NCBI RefSeq assembly: GCF_024723825.1
Contig: NZ_JANQBQ010000001.1
Location: 1,178,001-1,242,000, forward strand
Length of the DNA: 64,000 nucleotides
Direction: 5' to 3'
Source of the DNA: Romboutsia lituseburensis
GTDB taxonomy: Bacteria; Bacillota; Clostridia; Peptostreptococcales; Peptostreptococcaceae
Shown in pieces: positions 16,639 through 25,507 of the stretch. The position numbers were made by a program, and so were the translations under genes. The notes below the pieces were generated by a model, which saw only the letters and a list, made by a program, of their open reading frames with translations, had not been told where the DNA came from and did not search any database. Position 1 is the first letter of the stretch. Each line of letters begins with the position of its first letter.

Positions 16639-17907
16639 TTAAAATTCTACTGTAAATATAACAGAGTTATTTTTATTTTTTAAGTTATGTCTAAAGCCAT
16701 GACTATTGAATATCTGGCCTACTAAATATAATCCTAAGCCACTTCCACCTGTTTTTCTAGATCTAGATTTTTCTATCCTAAAAAATGGTTTAAATATTTC
16801 ACTTAAGTATTTTTCATCTATATTTACACCCGTATTTTCTATTTCTAAGTAAGTTTTAGAGTTATTTCTTTTCTTATGCCCCTTTAAACTACTTTGGCTT
16901 AGTCTTATTATAATTTTTTCATCATTTGGTGAGTATTTTATAGCATTATTTATTATATTATTTATAGCTTTTGAAATTCTTTCCTCATCACATTTTATAT
17001 ATAAATTTTCTTCTATATTTAAAACAGTATCTATATGTTTTTCATCTATTAAGAACTGTTGTCTTTTTACTAATCGTTTTAATAATTCACTTAAATTTAC
17101 GTCCTTCAAAACTAAATCTTGCTCTAGTATTTCACTCTTTGAAACTTCTATCATCTCATTTACTAATTCTTTTAGTTCTTGTGTAGATTCATATGATTTT
17201 TTTAAATAAGTATCTCTATCCTTATATTTACCTATATTATAAATCATTCCCTCTAGCTGACCACTTATTATTGTAATAGGTGTTTTTAGTTCATGAGATA
17301 TAGTAGCTACGAAATCTTTTCGCCTATTTTCAGCTTCTCTCTCACTTTCTATAATATCAATAAGTGGTTTTGTTATTACAACTGAGTAAATGTATGCACC
17401 CAACATAGCTATAAGTATTGCTACAGCGATTATGTATGGCATTAAAGTTCTAATGACATCACTAGCTTCATCTATAGGCTGAAGTGGCATAACAATATTT
17501 AATTTGTATGGAAGTATAGAGTCTTTTGTATAAATAGGAATAGTTATAGGAAATTCTTTTGTATTTCTATTTATTACATATTTACTATATTTCAAGACTA
17601 TAAATTCATTTTTACCATAAACGATTCTGTCATTAGAATCAATTAATAATACAGAAAGGTTTTGATCTTTTGCCAAATGGAAAAGTCTTTCTTCTAATTG
17701 TGCAGTTGAGTAATTTACAGATTCTTGTGTAAGACTTTTTATGCTATCTTCTAATAGCCCTATTTTATACTTATGATAGTATGATGGTAATAAAAAATAT
17801 AATATTAAATATATTATTATAGCTAATACTAATAAAAGCCCTGTTGTTATTGAAAATAACTTATATTTTATATTTAGATTTTCCCATTTATTAAATATCT
17901 TTCTCAA
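16639..17907 (-). CDS. Two-component sensor histidine kinase
   Basis: 422 residues. Membrane helices at ~17-40 and ~152-178 flank a ~110-residue extracellular sensor. A linker is followed by the HisKA box FVATISHELKTP (His ~205). The HATPase domain has NAIKYSP (N box), FRIEKSRSRKTGGSGLGLY (F and G boxes). Autophosphorylates and passes phosphate to the OmpR-family regulator encoded just upstream; the genes overlap by 17 bases. TTG start behind AGGA. Signal unknown. Confidence 0.92.
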   Translation of the reverse strand: MRKIFNKWENLNIKYKLFSITTGLLLVLAIIIYLILYFLLPSYYHKYKIGLLEDSIKSLTQESVNYSTAQLEERLFHLAKDQNLSVLLIDSNDRIVYGKNEFIVLKYSKYVINRNTKEFPITIPIYTKDSILPYKLNIVMPLQPIDEASDVIRTLMPYIIAVAILIAMLGAYIYSVVITKPLIDIIESEREAENRRKDFVATISHELKTPITIISGQLEGMIYNIGKYKDRDTYLKKSYESTQELKELVNEMIEVSKSEILEQDLVLKDVNLSELLKRLVKRQQFLIDEKHIDTVLNIEENLYIKCDEERISKAINNIINNAIKYSPNDEKIIIRLSQSSLKGHKKRNNSKTYLEIENTGVNIDEKYLSEIFKPFFRIEKSRSRKTGGSGLGLYLVGQIFNSHGFRHNLKNKNNSVIFTVEF

Positions 17908-18559
17908 GTGTGTATCCTATCCCTTTTACTGTTTTTATATATGGTAATACTATTTTTTTTCTTATATTTTTTATATGTGCATCAACTATCCTTGTATCTC
18001 CATAATAATCGTATCCCCATATACTGTCCAATAAACTCTCTCTAGTTATAACTTGAGGGTACTTTTCTATTAATGTCTTTAAAATATTAAATTCTTTTAA
18101 TGTTAATTCAATAACTTCATCATTTACATTTACTGTATATGTATTTAAATCTAATTTTAACTTTTCAAATGTAATAAAATCACAGCTAGTCATTTTTGAA
18201 GATCTTCTTAGCACAGCTTCAACTCTTTTTATAAGTAAATTAAACGAAAAAGGCTTTGTTATATAATCATCACATTCTAATTCAAAGCCTTTAACCTGAT
18301 CAGTTTCGTCATTTAGTGCTGTTAAAAATATTATGGGCACATTAGAATTTTTTCTAATCATTTTGCATACTGAATGACCATCTAGATTAGGCATCATTAC
18401 ATCTAAAATGATTAAATCATATTTTTTTTGTTTAAATTTTTGTATTCCTTCTAATCCATCACTTGCAGAATCTACTTTATAGCCCTGAGAGCTTAAAAAT
18501 TCTACTATAAGTTCTTGTATATCAAAGTCATCTTCTACAACTAGTATCGACTCATTCAT
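17891..18559 (-). CDS. OmpR/PhoB-family response regulator
   Basis: About 222 residues. The receiver domain has the acidic pair VVEDD, the phosphoacceptor in LDVMMP, a Thr in FLTAL and the Lys in YITKPF. The C-terminal winged helix has LTLKEFNILKTLIEKYPQVITRESLLDSIWGYDYYGDTRIVDAHIKNIRKKI, typical of OmpR members. The ATG at 18559 is chosen because GGAG at 18572-18569 is its ribosome site; the upstream ATG at 18574 is part of that site. First gene of the operon with the kinase. An 11-base direct repeat at 18623-18644 suggests autoregulation. Confidence 0.93.
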   Translation of the reverse strand: MNESILVVEDDFDIQELIVEFLSSQGYKVDSASDGLEGIQKFKQKKYDLIILDVMMPNLDGHSVCKMIRKNSNVPIIFLTALNDETDQVKGFELECDDYITKPFSFNLLIKRVEAVLRRSSKMTSCDFITFEKLKLDLNTYTVNVNDEVIELTLKEFNILKTLIEKYPQVITRESLLDSIWGYDYYGDTRIVDAHIKNIRKKIVLPYIKTVKGIGYTLEKDI

Positions 18560-18622
18560 ATTTATCAACTCCATCTTAAAATTATATGCTATCTAATTTT
18601 ATCATATATAAATTGTTAATAT

Positions 18623-18644
18623 ATGAATTTTTTATGAATTTATA
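18623..18644. promoter_or_regulatory. 11-base direct repeat upstream of the response regulator
   Basis: ATGAATTTTTT followed directly by ATGAATTTATA. A near-identical pair lies at 48085-48106 upstream of a small membrane protein. Position and spacing suit autoregulation by the OmpR-type protein. Confidence 0.5.
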
Positions 18645-18693
18645 TTTCAATATTCAAATATTTTATTTTTTAATATATTTCTTTTAATACAAA

Positions 18694-18726
18694 TAAAAAT
18701 GACACCTATTTTTAAGATGCCATTTC
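18694..18726 (-). terminator. Terminator of the cold-shock gene
   Basis: On the minus strand AAATGGCATCT pairs with AGGTGTCATTT (two G-U pairs), followed by TTTTATTTG. Confidence 0.65.
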
Positions 18727-18733
18727 TACTTAA

Positions 18734-18943
18734 CTATAATTTGTGAACATTTATAGCTGCGATTCCTTTATCAGCTTGTATTATATCGAAGCTAACTTCT
18801 TCTCCTTCATGAAGATCTTTGTTAGGGCCTTCTTCTTTGATATTAGAAAAATGAACAAAAACATCGTCTCCACTATCAGATGTTATAAATCCATATCCTT
18901 TAACTACATTATACCACTTAACTACTCCATTATAATTTGCCAT
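18734..18943 (-). CDS. Cold-shock protein (CSD family)
   Basis: 69-residue single cold-shock domain with RNP1-like KGYGFIT and RNP2-like VFVHFS motifs, binding single-stranded RNA and DNA as a chaperone. Length is normal for CspA/CspB-type proteins. The variant lysine/asparagine between W and K (VKWYNVVKGYG) replaces the more usual FNAEKG, so this is a slightly divergent paralogue. Monocistronic, terminator directly behind. Confidence 0.93.
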   Translation of the reverse strand: MANYNGVVKWYNVVKGYGFITSDSGDDVFVHFSNIKEEGPNKDLHEGEEVSFDIIQADKGIAAINVHKL

Positions 18944-19068
18944 ATTTTATTCTCCTATAAATTATTAATATTTAACATGTTTTGATAATATTATTTCATT
19001 TTTTTTGATAACTAATTCTTGTTAATTTATACTAAATCAAAATAAGCTATCAATTTTGATAGTTTATT

Positions 19069-19587
19069 TTAATCATTATATTCTCTATTTTTAAAAATCA
19101 ATGATTTTATTCCATTTAATCCAACTGTTAAGATACAAAATACTAGAATTCCAGTTAATGCTCCAGCAGAATCTATAAATACATCTTTTATACTACCAAC
19201 TCTTCCAACTACAGATAGTTGCCTATATTCATCATAATAAGCATACATTATTGATAACATAAATGCTAATGTAGATGATATAAAAACTCTTTTTGAAAAT
19301 AAGTATATTATGTAAGCCATACTTATACCTATGCATGCATATATAGAAAAGTGAGCTATTTTCCTTACAATATATCCTTTATCTCCATACTGTTTTAATT
19401 TATCAAAAACTTTTTCTTTTACACTAATTAATCTACTATCATTTAGTGTAACTTTATCTCTTACCTTATCAATAACTTGTACTGCCTTTCCTGATTGACT
19501 TGATGATTTAGTTCCATCTTGACTAGAAAAATAATACATCGATCCCATACATAAAATAAGTAGCACAAGGCCTATAATTTTTTTCAT
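19069..19587 (-). CDS. VanZ-like family membrane protein
   Basis: 172 residues with a signal-anchor helix at the N terminus (IIGLVLLILCMGSMYYFSSQ), then an extracellular stretch, and three further membrane helices. The conserved VanZ-like segments KIAHFSIYACIG and YAYYDEYRQLSVVGRVGSIKDVFIDSAGALTGI are clear. Members of the family include VanZ, linked to teicoplanin resistance, but most have unknown roles in the envelope. The ATG at 19587 is preferred because AGAGG lies 7 bases before it; an upstream TTG at 19605 lacks such a site. Confidence 0.85.
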   Translation of the reverse strand: MKKIIGLVLLILCMGSMYYFSSQDGTKSSSQSGKAVQVIDKVRDKVTLNDSRLISVKEKVFDKLKQYGDKGYIVRKIAHFSIYACIGISMAYIIYLFSKRVFISSTLAFMLSIMYAYYDEYRQLSVVGRVGSIKDVFIDSAGALTGILVFCILTVGLNGIKSLIFKNREYND

Positions 19588-19668
19588 ATTAATACCTCTT
19601 TTCAAGTTTAATATTAATAGATTATATCACATGCGCTACTTAATGTATTATATTTTATTATCCATATA

Positions 19669-22173
19669 CTATTTATAAGCTTTAAAATTTTTAAGTCTAA
19701 GCGCGTTAGTTACTACTGAAACAGAACTTAAACTCATTGCTGCTGCTGCAAACATTGGATTTAATAATGGACCACCAAATATATATAACACACCTGCAGC
19801 TATTGGTATACCTATAGTATTGTATCCAAATGCCCAGAACAAGTTTTGCTTTATATTTTTAATAGTTTCATCACTTAATTTTATAGCATTGCATACATCT
19901 ATTAAATCACTTTTCATTAATACTAAATCTGCAGATTCCATAGCTACATCAGTTCCACTACCTATAGCTATACCTATATCAGCTTGAGCAAGTGCTGGAG
20001 CATCATTTATTCCATCTCCTACCATTGCTACAAATCTACCTTCACTTTGAAGTTTTTTAACTTCATTTGATTTATCCTGAGGAAGTACATCTGCTAGTAC
20101 TATATCTATACCTACTTCTTTAGCTATGGCCTGGGCAGTTTTTTCATTATCTCCAGTAACCATTGCTACCTTTATGCCCATATCATGTAATTTTTCTATT
20201 GCTTCTTTGCTACTTTCTTTAACTATATCTGCTACAGCTATTATGCCAGAAATTTTATTATCAATAGATACATACATAGGTGTTTTTCCTTTGCTAGCAA
20301 GTTTATCACTTTCTATTTCTAGAGTTTTTAAACTTATATTTCTGTCTACCATAAGCTTTTTATTTCCAAGTAATATTTCTTTATTATCTATAGATACTTC
20401 TATACCATGGCCTGGTATAGCTTTGAATTTATTAACTTTCATAAATTCTACTTGTTTATATTCTGCATATTTTACTATTGCTTCACCTAATGGATGCTCT
20501 GAACCTTTTTCTGCACTTGCTGCTATACTTAATAAATAATTTTCATAAATATTTTCATTTACTATAATTTCAGTAACAGTAGGTTTACCTTCTGTTATAG
20601 TTCCAGTTTTATCAAATATTATTGTATCCACTTTATGAGCTAGTTCTAGAGCTTCTCCGCCTTTTATTAAAATACCATTCTCTGCACCTTTGCCTGTACC
20701 AACCATTATAGCTGTAGGTGTTGCAAGACCTAATGCACATGGGCATGCTATTACAAGCACAGATATGAAAATTGTAAGTACAAATTCTAAGTCTTTATTT
20801 CCTACTATAAACCATAAAAATGCTGCTACTACGGATATTAAAATTACCGTTGGAACAAAATATCCAGATACAGTATCTGCAAGTTGAGCTATAGGTGCTT
20901 TTTTTCCTTGTGCATCTTCAACTAACTTTATTATCTGAGCAAGTGCTGTATCACTACCAACTTTTTGCGCTTTAAACTTTATGTTTCCATTTTTATTTAT
21001 ACTAGCCCCAGTTACTTTATCTCCAATATTTTTTTCTACTGGTATACTTTCACCTGTAAGCATAGATTCATCTACTGAAGTATGTCCCTGTACAACTATA
21101 CCATCTACAGGTATTTTCCCTCCCGGCTTTACTATTATAATATCTCCTACTTCTACTTCTTCAATAGGGATTTCCATCTCCTTATCATTTTTTATTATAA
21201 TAGCTGTTTTAGGTTGTAACCCCATTAGCTTTTTTATAGCTTCGCTTGTTTTACCTTTTGATCTTGATTCTAAATATTTCCCAAGTAATATTAAAGCTAT
21301 TATTATACCTGCACTTTCAAAATATAGTTGATGGTGTCCTCCACCATGTCCACTATGAGCTTGGCCATTAGTTATCTGAATTGTTGTATATACACTATAT
21401 ATAAATGCAGCTGATGTACCTATAGCAACTAAAGAATCCATATTAGGACTTCTCCCTATAAGTGCTTTAAATCCATTTATATAAAATTTATATCCCGCAA
21501 GCATTACTGGTATTACTAAAACTAACTGTATTAATGCGTAATTTAAAGGATTATTTATAGGATCTATAACCATAGGTACTGGCCATGGTCCTATAGGCTT
21601 TGAAATCATAGGTCCCATTGCTATATAAAATAAAGGAATAGAAAATCCGATTGCTATGATAAACTTTGTAAATAAAGTTTTCATTTCCTTTTCTTTTCTT
21701 ATTTTATCTTCATCTATCTCTTTTTCTTTGTTATTTTCTTGTAAAACCTCATATCCAGCTTTAGCTATGCTTGATTTTATTTGAGATAATCTAACTTTTG
21801 ATGGATCATAGTTTATAGTAGCTTTTTCTGTAGCTATATTAACATTTATATTTTCTATCCCATCTAGTTTTTTAACTACTCTTTCTACTGCTTTTGAACA
21901 AGCTGCACAAGTCATACCACCTATTTTTAAATCTATTTTTTTATAATTTATATCTTCTACTAAATCATATCCTGATTTTTGAAGAGCTCTTTTAAAATCC
22001 TCAAACGTTACTTTGCTACTATCAAATTCTATTTCAATTTTTTCGGTAGCCATATTTACACTTTGACTTTTCACTCCGTCAAGTTTCTTTACTGCCCTCT
22101 CGGCAGCATTCCCACATGCGGCTCAAGTCATACCTGTTACTTTATAACCTTGCTTTATTATATTATTATCCAT
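19669..22173 (-). CDS. copA: Copper-translocating P-type ATPase CopA with in-frame UGA (candidate selenoprotein)
   Basis: 834 residues if the UGA at 22125-22123 is read through. Two N-terminal heavy-metal domains come first: HMA1 reads GMT-(UGA)-AAC at residue 17, HMA2 reads [13 protein letters not shown]. Eight membrane helices follow, with the copper site CPCALG, phosphorylation loop [11 protein letters not shown], and hinge [16 protein letters not shown]. It exports Cu(I). The ATG at 22173 follows AAAGGAG; starting at the downstream GTG (22074) would remove HMA1 and lacks a ribosome site. The stop replaces exactly the first cysteine of the HMA1 CxxC, and a strong hairpin follows it, which suggests selenocysteine insertion. 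A nonsense mutation or sequencing error is the alternative. A CsoR-type operator sits at the promoter. Confidence 0.88.
22090..22125 (-). promoter_or_regulatory. SECIS-like hairpin downstream of the copA UGA
   Basis: On the minus strand the UGA (22125-22123) is followed after 14 bases by TGCTGCC, loop GAGAG and GGCAGTA, a 7-bp stem with one G-U pair. The loop starts 21 bases after the UGA and begins with G, within the layout known for bacterial SECIS elements. The codons here (GGG, GCC, GAG, AGG) are GC-rich compared with the homologous HMA2 codons (GCA, GTA, GAA, AGA), suggesting selection on RNA structure. Confidence 0.6.
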
Positions 22174-22210
22174 TTAAGGTTTCTCCTTTCTTTAAAAAGA
22201 TATTTTATTA

Positions 22211-22254
22211 ATACCCTATAAGGGTATATTAAATCATTTATTTTATTTAATCAA
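22211..22254 (-). promoter_or_regulatory. copA promoter with CsoR-type operator
   Basis: Minus-strand -35 TTGATT (22254-22249), 17-base spacer, -10 TAATAT (22231-22226). Overlapping the -10 and start is the palindrome ATACCCTATAAGGGTAT (22211-22227), the form of Cu(I)-responsive CsoR operators in Firmicutes. It predicts copper-induced expression. No csoR gene is in the window. Confidence 0.7.
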
Positions 22255-22365
22255 GGATTTTTTTATTTTCTATGTTGCTTATCTATAATATTATTATTAA
22301 ATAAATAGTTTTTTATAAGAATATTGTTTATAATTTAAAAACTTCTAGTTTATTGGTATTGTAAA

Positions 22366-22406
22366 AATCCCCCCTATATGAAGTATACTCCTTATAGGGG
22401 GGGATT
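22366..22406 (-). terminator. Terminator of the PspA operon
   Basis: AATCCCCCCTATA and TATAGGGGGGGATT form a strong stem around a ~14-base loop with A/T flanks. Confidence 0.8.
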
Positions 22407-22409
22407 CTT

Positions 22410-22946
22410 TTATCTCCTTCTGCTTCTTATTATATCTATGATTATATATAAAATCACTAAAACTGTTATAGCCATTACTACTTTCATTATCCATGAACTT
22501 GTTCTAAATCCATACATCATTCCATAAAATGGATTAGAAAATCCATAAAAATTTCCTGATATAGGTCTACTTTTTCTAGGATAGTTGTCATAGTCATCAT
22601 ATGTATTATATTTTTTATTATCATATGTTTTATTATTGTTATTTGGTTTTGTTGAGAAACTTCCTGAATCTGGTTTTATACTACTTCCAGGCGAATTACT
22701 AAATCCTTTATTTGGCTTTGTTGAAAAACTACCTGAATCTGGCTTTATAGTTGTGGATTTTGGAGTTGAAAAACTCTTACTACTTCCACCCGAGCTGAAT
22801 CCACCTGATTTTGGAGCTGCTTCAGCCAAATAAAATATATTACCTTGCGCATATGAATTTTCTAGTAAAAATATATTAAATGATGAAATAGATAAAAACA
22901 GTACTAAAGCTAAAAGGGGCATTAATTTTATCTTTTTATTTTTCAT
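22410..22946 (-). CDS. Secreted/membrane-anchored low-complexity protein of the PspA operon
   Basis: 178 residues. N-terminal signal peptide (~1-34, ending near SYAQG), then a Gly/Ser/Pro/Lys low-complexity region with two copies of a repeat IKPDSGSFSTKPN (separated by ~24 residues), an Asp/Tyr/Asn-rich stretch, and one membrane helix at ~152-172 followed by RSRRR on the cytoplasmic side. The repeat is also visible in the DNA. The gene starts one base after the preceding stop. Function unknown; an envelope role follows from the topology and PspA linkage. Confidence 0.75.
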   Translation of the reverse strand: MKNKKIKLMPLLALVLFLSISSFNIFLLENSYAQGNIFYLAEAAPKSGGFSSGGSSKSFSTPKSTTIKPDSGSFSTKPNKGFSNSPGSSIKPDSGSFSTKPNNNNKTYDNKKYNTYDDYDNYPRKSRPISGNFYGFSNPFYGMMYGFRTSSWIMKVVMAITVLVILYIIIDIIRSRRR

Positions 22947-23624
22947 TTATACTTTTAATCCTAATTTTATAAATTTTTCATTTAATCTTACTAGTTCACC
23001 TTGATTATCATCATTAATAACTGAATCATAATATTCTTCCCCTTTAAACTTAGAATATTTTAATATATGTTGATTATCATAGTCTTTACTATCTATTAAA
23101 TAAACATATCTATTAAAATTTCCTTCTGTATCTTTTTCAACTAAATACCCAGCAACATTAAATATAAACTCTTCATCTTGGTTATAAAGAGTTACTGTTT
23201 CACTTGTTTTTGTAAATAAACCATTTAATTTGTTACATTCATATACATATTCTTTTTCTCTACAGTTTAAGCATCCATTCATACTACATTCACTTACGCA
23301 ATTCTTACACTTGCAGTTTATACATTTTTCAAGTTTATTTAGGTTATTTTTTTTATCAGTTGTCATATACTCATGTATTTTGTTATCTATATTTTTTTCT
23401 TTATTGATTAGTTTTTTAAAAAAATTCTTATCCATTTTACTTTCAATTTCTAATTTATCTAAAAAATTCATATAATTCTTTAATTCATCCACTTTAGATA
23501 TAAATATTCTTTTTTTAATTTCACTTTCATCTAGCATTTGTCTTAAATCATCGCAAGCAAACATCATATCTGAATATGTTTTTTTATATTTAATTTTTTC
23601 TTGTTCTATAAGTTCATTTGCCAT
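22947..23624 (-). CDS. Cysteine-cluster cytoplasmic protein of the PspA operon
   Basis: 225 residues. Residues ~1-90 are a charged coiled coil; ~100-130 hold a dense cysteine cluster (CxxCxCxxCxxxC...CxxC), likely a zinc-binding site; the C-terminal ~95 residues look like a beta-rich domain (FNVAGYLVEKDTEGNFNRYVYLI). No signal or membrane helix. No family recognised. It sits between pspA and the membrane-anchored protein gene, abutting the latter, so it may link PspA with a membrane partner. Confidence 0.7.
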   Translation of the reverse strand: MANELIEQEKIKYKKTYSDMMFACDDLRQMLDESEIKKRIFISKVDELKNYMNFLDKLEIESKMDKNFFKKLINKEKNIDNKIHEYMTTDKKNNLNKLEKCINCKCKNCVSECSMNGCLNCREKEYVYECNKLNGLFTKTSETVTLYNQDEEFIFNVAGYLVEKDTEGNFNRYVYLIDSKDYDNQHILKYSKFKGEEYYDSVINDDNQGELVRLNEKFIKLGLKV

Positions 23625-23693
23625 AATGTCCCTCCCTTATTCTATCTTTAAAAAAGTAGATAGTTATTTACCATCTACCTTAATATGCTCAAA

Positions 23694-24365
23694 TTATTTT
23701 TTCATTTGCTCTTTTATTTTTTGTAATTCTTCTTCTATTTTATTGTCAACTACTGGTGAACTATTTATATAATCATCTAATAGTTCATCCTCATTTTTAG
23801 GTTTTAAATCTTCTAATGCCTTACCATAGCTTTCTTTTTGTACAACTTTCTTTTCTAATTCATCTAAATTTATTCCATTATCATCACTAAGTCCAGCTAA
23901 TGTTTCGTTTATTTCATTATTTATATCAGCTACATCTATTCTAGTTGCTAATTCTTGCTTTTTAGATTTCATTTTAGATATTTCAATTTCTAAATCTTGT
24001 ATTTTATTTTTTATAATTTGTATTTTTTCATCTTGTTCTTTAATCCTTAAATCAGTGTCATTTAATTTGTCTTCTAGCTCTATTTTTTGTTTTACAAAAT
24101 TTTGAGCTTTTTCAGTATCTTCTTTTAATATTGCTGCTTTAGTAGCCTCTTCATACTTATTAATTTTTTCTTGTATTTCTTTTTTTTCATTTCTAATACA
24201 ATCTACTGATGCTATAAAGTTTGCACATTGTTTTTTAGCATCTTGTAATAAATTTTCTTTCTTTACTATTGATAATTCTAACATTTCTATAGGGTTTTCA
24301 TACTTATCCAATGCTTTATTAGCCTTTGCATCTACTACATTTTTCAATCTTTTAAAAAATCCCAT
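23694..24365 (-). CDS. PspA/IM30 family protein
   Basis: 223-residue, nearly all-helical protein starting MGFFKRLKNVVDAKANKALDK, the classical PspA/Vipp1 amphipathic N-terminal helix, followed by long coiled coils. Family members form oligomeric rods or rings on the inner face of stressed membranes. First gene of a three-gene operon with a cysteine-cluster protein and a membrane-anchored protein. No PspF- or Lia-type regulator is adjacent. Confidence 0.92.
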   Translation of the reverse strand: MGFFKRLKNVVDAKANKALDKYENPIEMLELSIVKKENLLQDAKKQCANFIASVDCIRNEKKEIQEKINKYEEATKAAILKEDTEKAQNFVKQKIELEDKLNDTDLRIKEQDEKIQIIKNKIQDLEIEISKMKSKKQELATRIDVADINNEINETLAGLSDDNGINLDELEKKVVQKESYGKALEDLKPKNEDELLDDYINSSPVVDNKIEEELQKIKEQMKK

Positions 24366-24564
24366 GTTTTATCCCATCCTTTTATATTATTTAAATTCCT
24401 TTTATTCACTTTTAATTGAATTATAATTATATTTATAATTAATATATTCTATGTATATATCAAGTATGTGTTTATGAATTTTTTAATTTTAATCTGTTTA
24501 GGATATAATACCTATTATAGATTATTGCTTAAAATCCACATTATATGCCATTGGAGGTAAATTT

Positions 24565-25089
24565 ATGAGATATGTAATTGTAAGTTTAGTTAAAGGTGAT
24601 GCCGGAGAGTTTAACCATAATTTGAGAAAAGATGTCTTTAAAAAATTTAAAGCTCGTTCTTCTAAGCTTCCAGCTCATTTTACTATAAAATCACCATTTG
24701 AATCTGAGAATATAGATGAACTAGAAAGTGCATTAGATGAATTTTCTAAAGCTCATACTTATGAAAATTATCATATAAAAGATTATGATCATTTTGATGA
24801 CAGGGTTATATTTATGAAGGTTTTTATGAGTCCTAAAGGTAAAGATGTTCATGATGCATTAATTGATGCATTAAGTGGAATAAATTATATTAATTTTGAA
24901 AAATCAGATGGAAAGGATAAAATTTTTCATGTAACTATAAGTTCAAAAAAAATCCAAAAAATATACAGTGAACTTTGGTCTTATGTTAATAAATTCAAAT
25001 GTGATTTTAAATGTGATTTTGATAATATATGTATTTATAAATGGATAGATAATACATGGGTATTGCATAAAGAATATTTATTAACATAA
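24565..25089 (+). CDS. 2H phosphoesterase (2'-5' RNA ligase family)
   Basis: 174 residues with the two HxT/S motifs that define 2H phosphoesterases: HFTIKSPF near residue 37 and HVTISS near residue 128. These enzymes hydrolyse or ligate cyclic phosphates on RNA or nucleotides, and YjcG-type members are common in Firmicutes. ATG behind TTGGAGG. The in vivo substrate is not predictable. Single-gene transcript with a convergent terminator. Confidence 0.85.
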   Translation: MRYVIVSLVKGDAGEFNHNLRKDVFKKFKARSSKLPAHFTIKSPFESENIDELESALDEFSKAHTYENYHIKDYDHFDDRVIFMKVFMSPKGKDVHDALIDALSGINYINFEKSDGKDKIFHVTISSKKIQKIYSELWSYVNKFKCDFKCDFDNICIYKWIDNTWVLHKEYLLT

Positions 25090-25145
25090 GATATCTTCAT
25101 TAAATATCAAAATAAAATTTATAAACATATTAATAAGTTAAAAGT

Positions 25146-25199
25146 AAAAAAGAGCACTATTAAATACACTAACGCGGTATCTTCTAGTACTCTTTTTTG
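25146..25199. terminator. Convergent terminator
   Basis: AAAAGAGTACTA pairs with TAGTGCTCTTTT (minus strand; one G-U) around a ~25-base middle that itself pairs partly. T-runs on both strands. Confidence 0.7.
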
Positions 25200-25205
25200 T
25201 TAAAT

Positions 25206-25484
25206 TTATTTTTCTAAAGTAGCCATTATAGCCTCTATATCCATATTTATGTTTACATCTTTAGACACTTCTAATGATACTTTGTTACTATTTATGTCTT
25301 TTATGTATCCATATATACCAGACATAGTTACAACGTAATCTCCTTTTTTAAGATTTTTAGTAAATTCCTTTCTTTGTTTTTGTTGAATATCCATTTGCTG
25401 CTTTCTTTTATTTCGCATAAATACTAATAATCCTACATAGACAATAAATACTGAAACCACTAATAACATTGTATTACCGCTCAT
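25206..25484 (-). CDS. yajC: YajC-family protein in the glycosaminoglycan PTS operon
   Basis: 92 residues: one N-terminal membrane helix (~5-22), then a basic stretch KRKQQMDIQQKQRKEFTKNLKKGDYVVTMSGIYGYI, the YajC signature. YajC is an accessory of the Sec/YidC insertion machinery. It begins 24 bases after the EIIA gene and is the last gene of the PTS operon. A similar YajC-like gene next to EIIA is known in streptococcal hyaluronate loci, so it may assist insertion of this transporter; that function is inference. Confidence 0.85.
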   Translation of the reverse strand: MSGNTMLLVVSVFIVYVGLLVFMRNKRKQQMDIQQKQRKEFTKNLKKGDYVVTMSGIYGYIKDINSNKVSLEVSKDVNINMDIEAIMATLEK

Positions 25485-25507
25485 AATTAACTACTCCTTA
25501 TTTCTAC

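Noticed and set aside
22074-22173. copA read as starting at GTG 22074 with the upstream part as noncoding
   Set aside because: The upstream frame carries clear HMA1 sequence and an ATG with ribosome site; there is no ribosome site at 22074.
22636-22833. Repetitive forward frame (FGFVEKLPESGF repeated)
   Set aside because: Antisense shadow of the repeat in the membrane-anchored PspA-operon protein.
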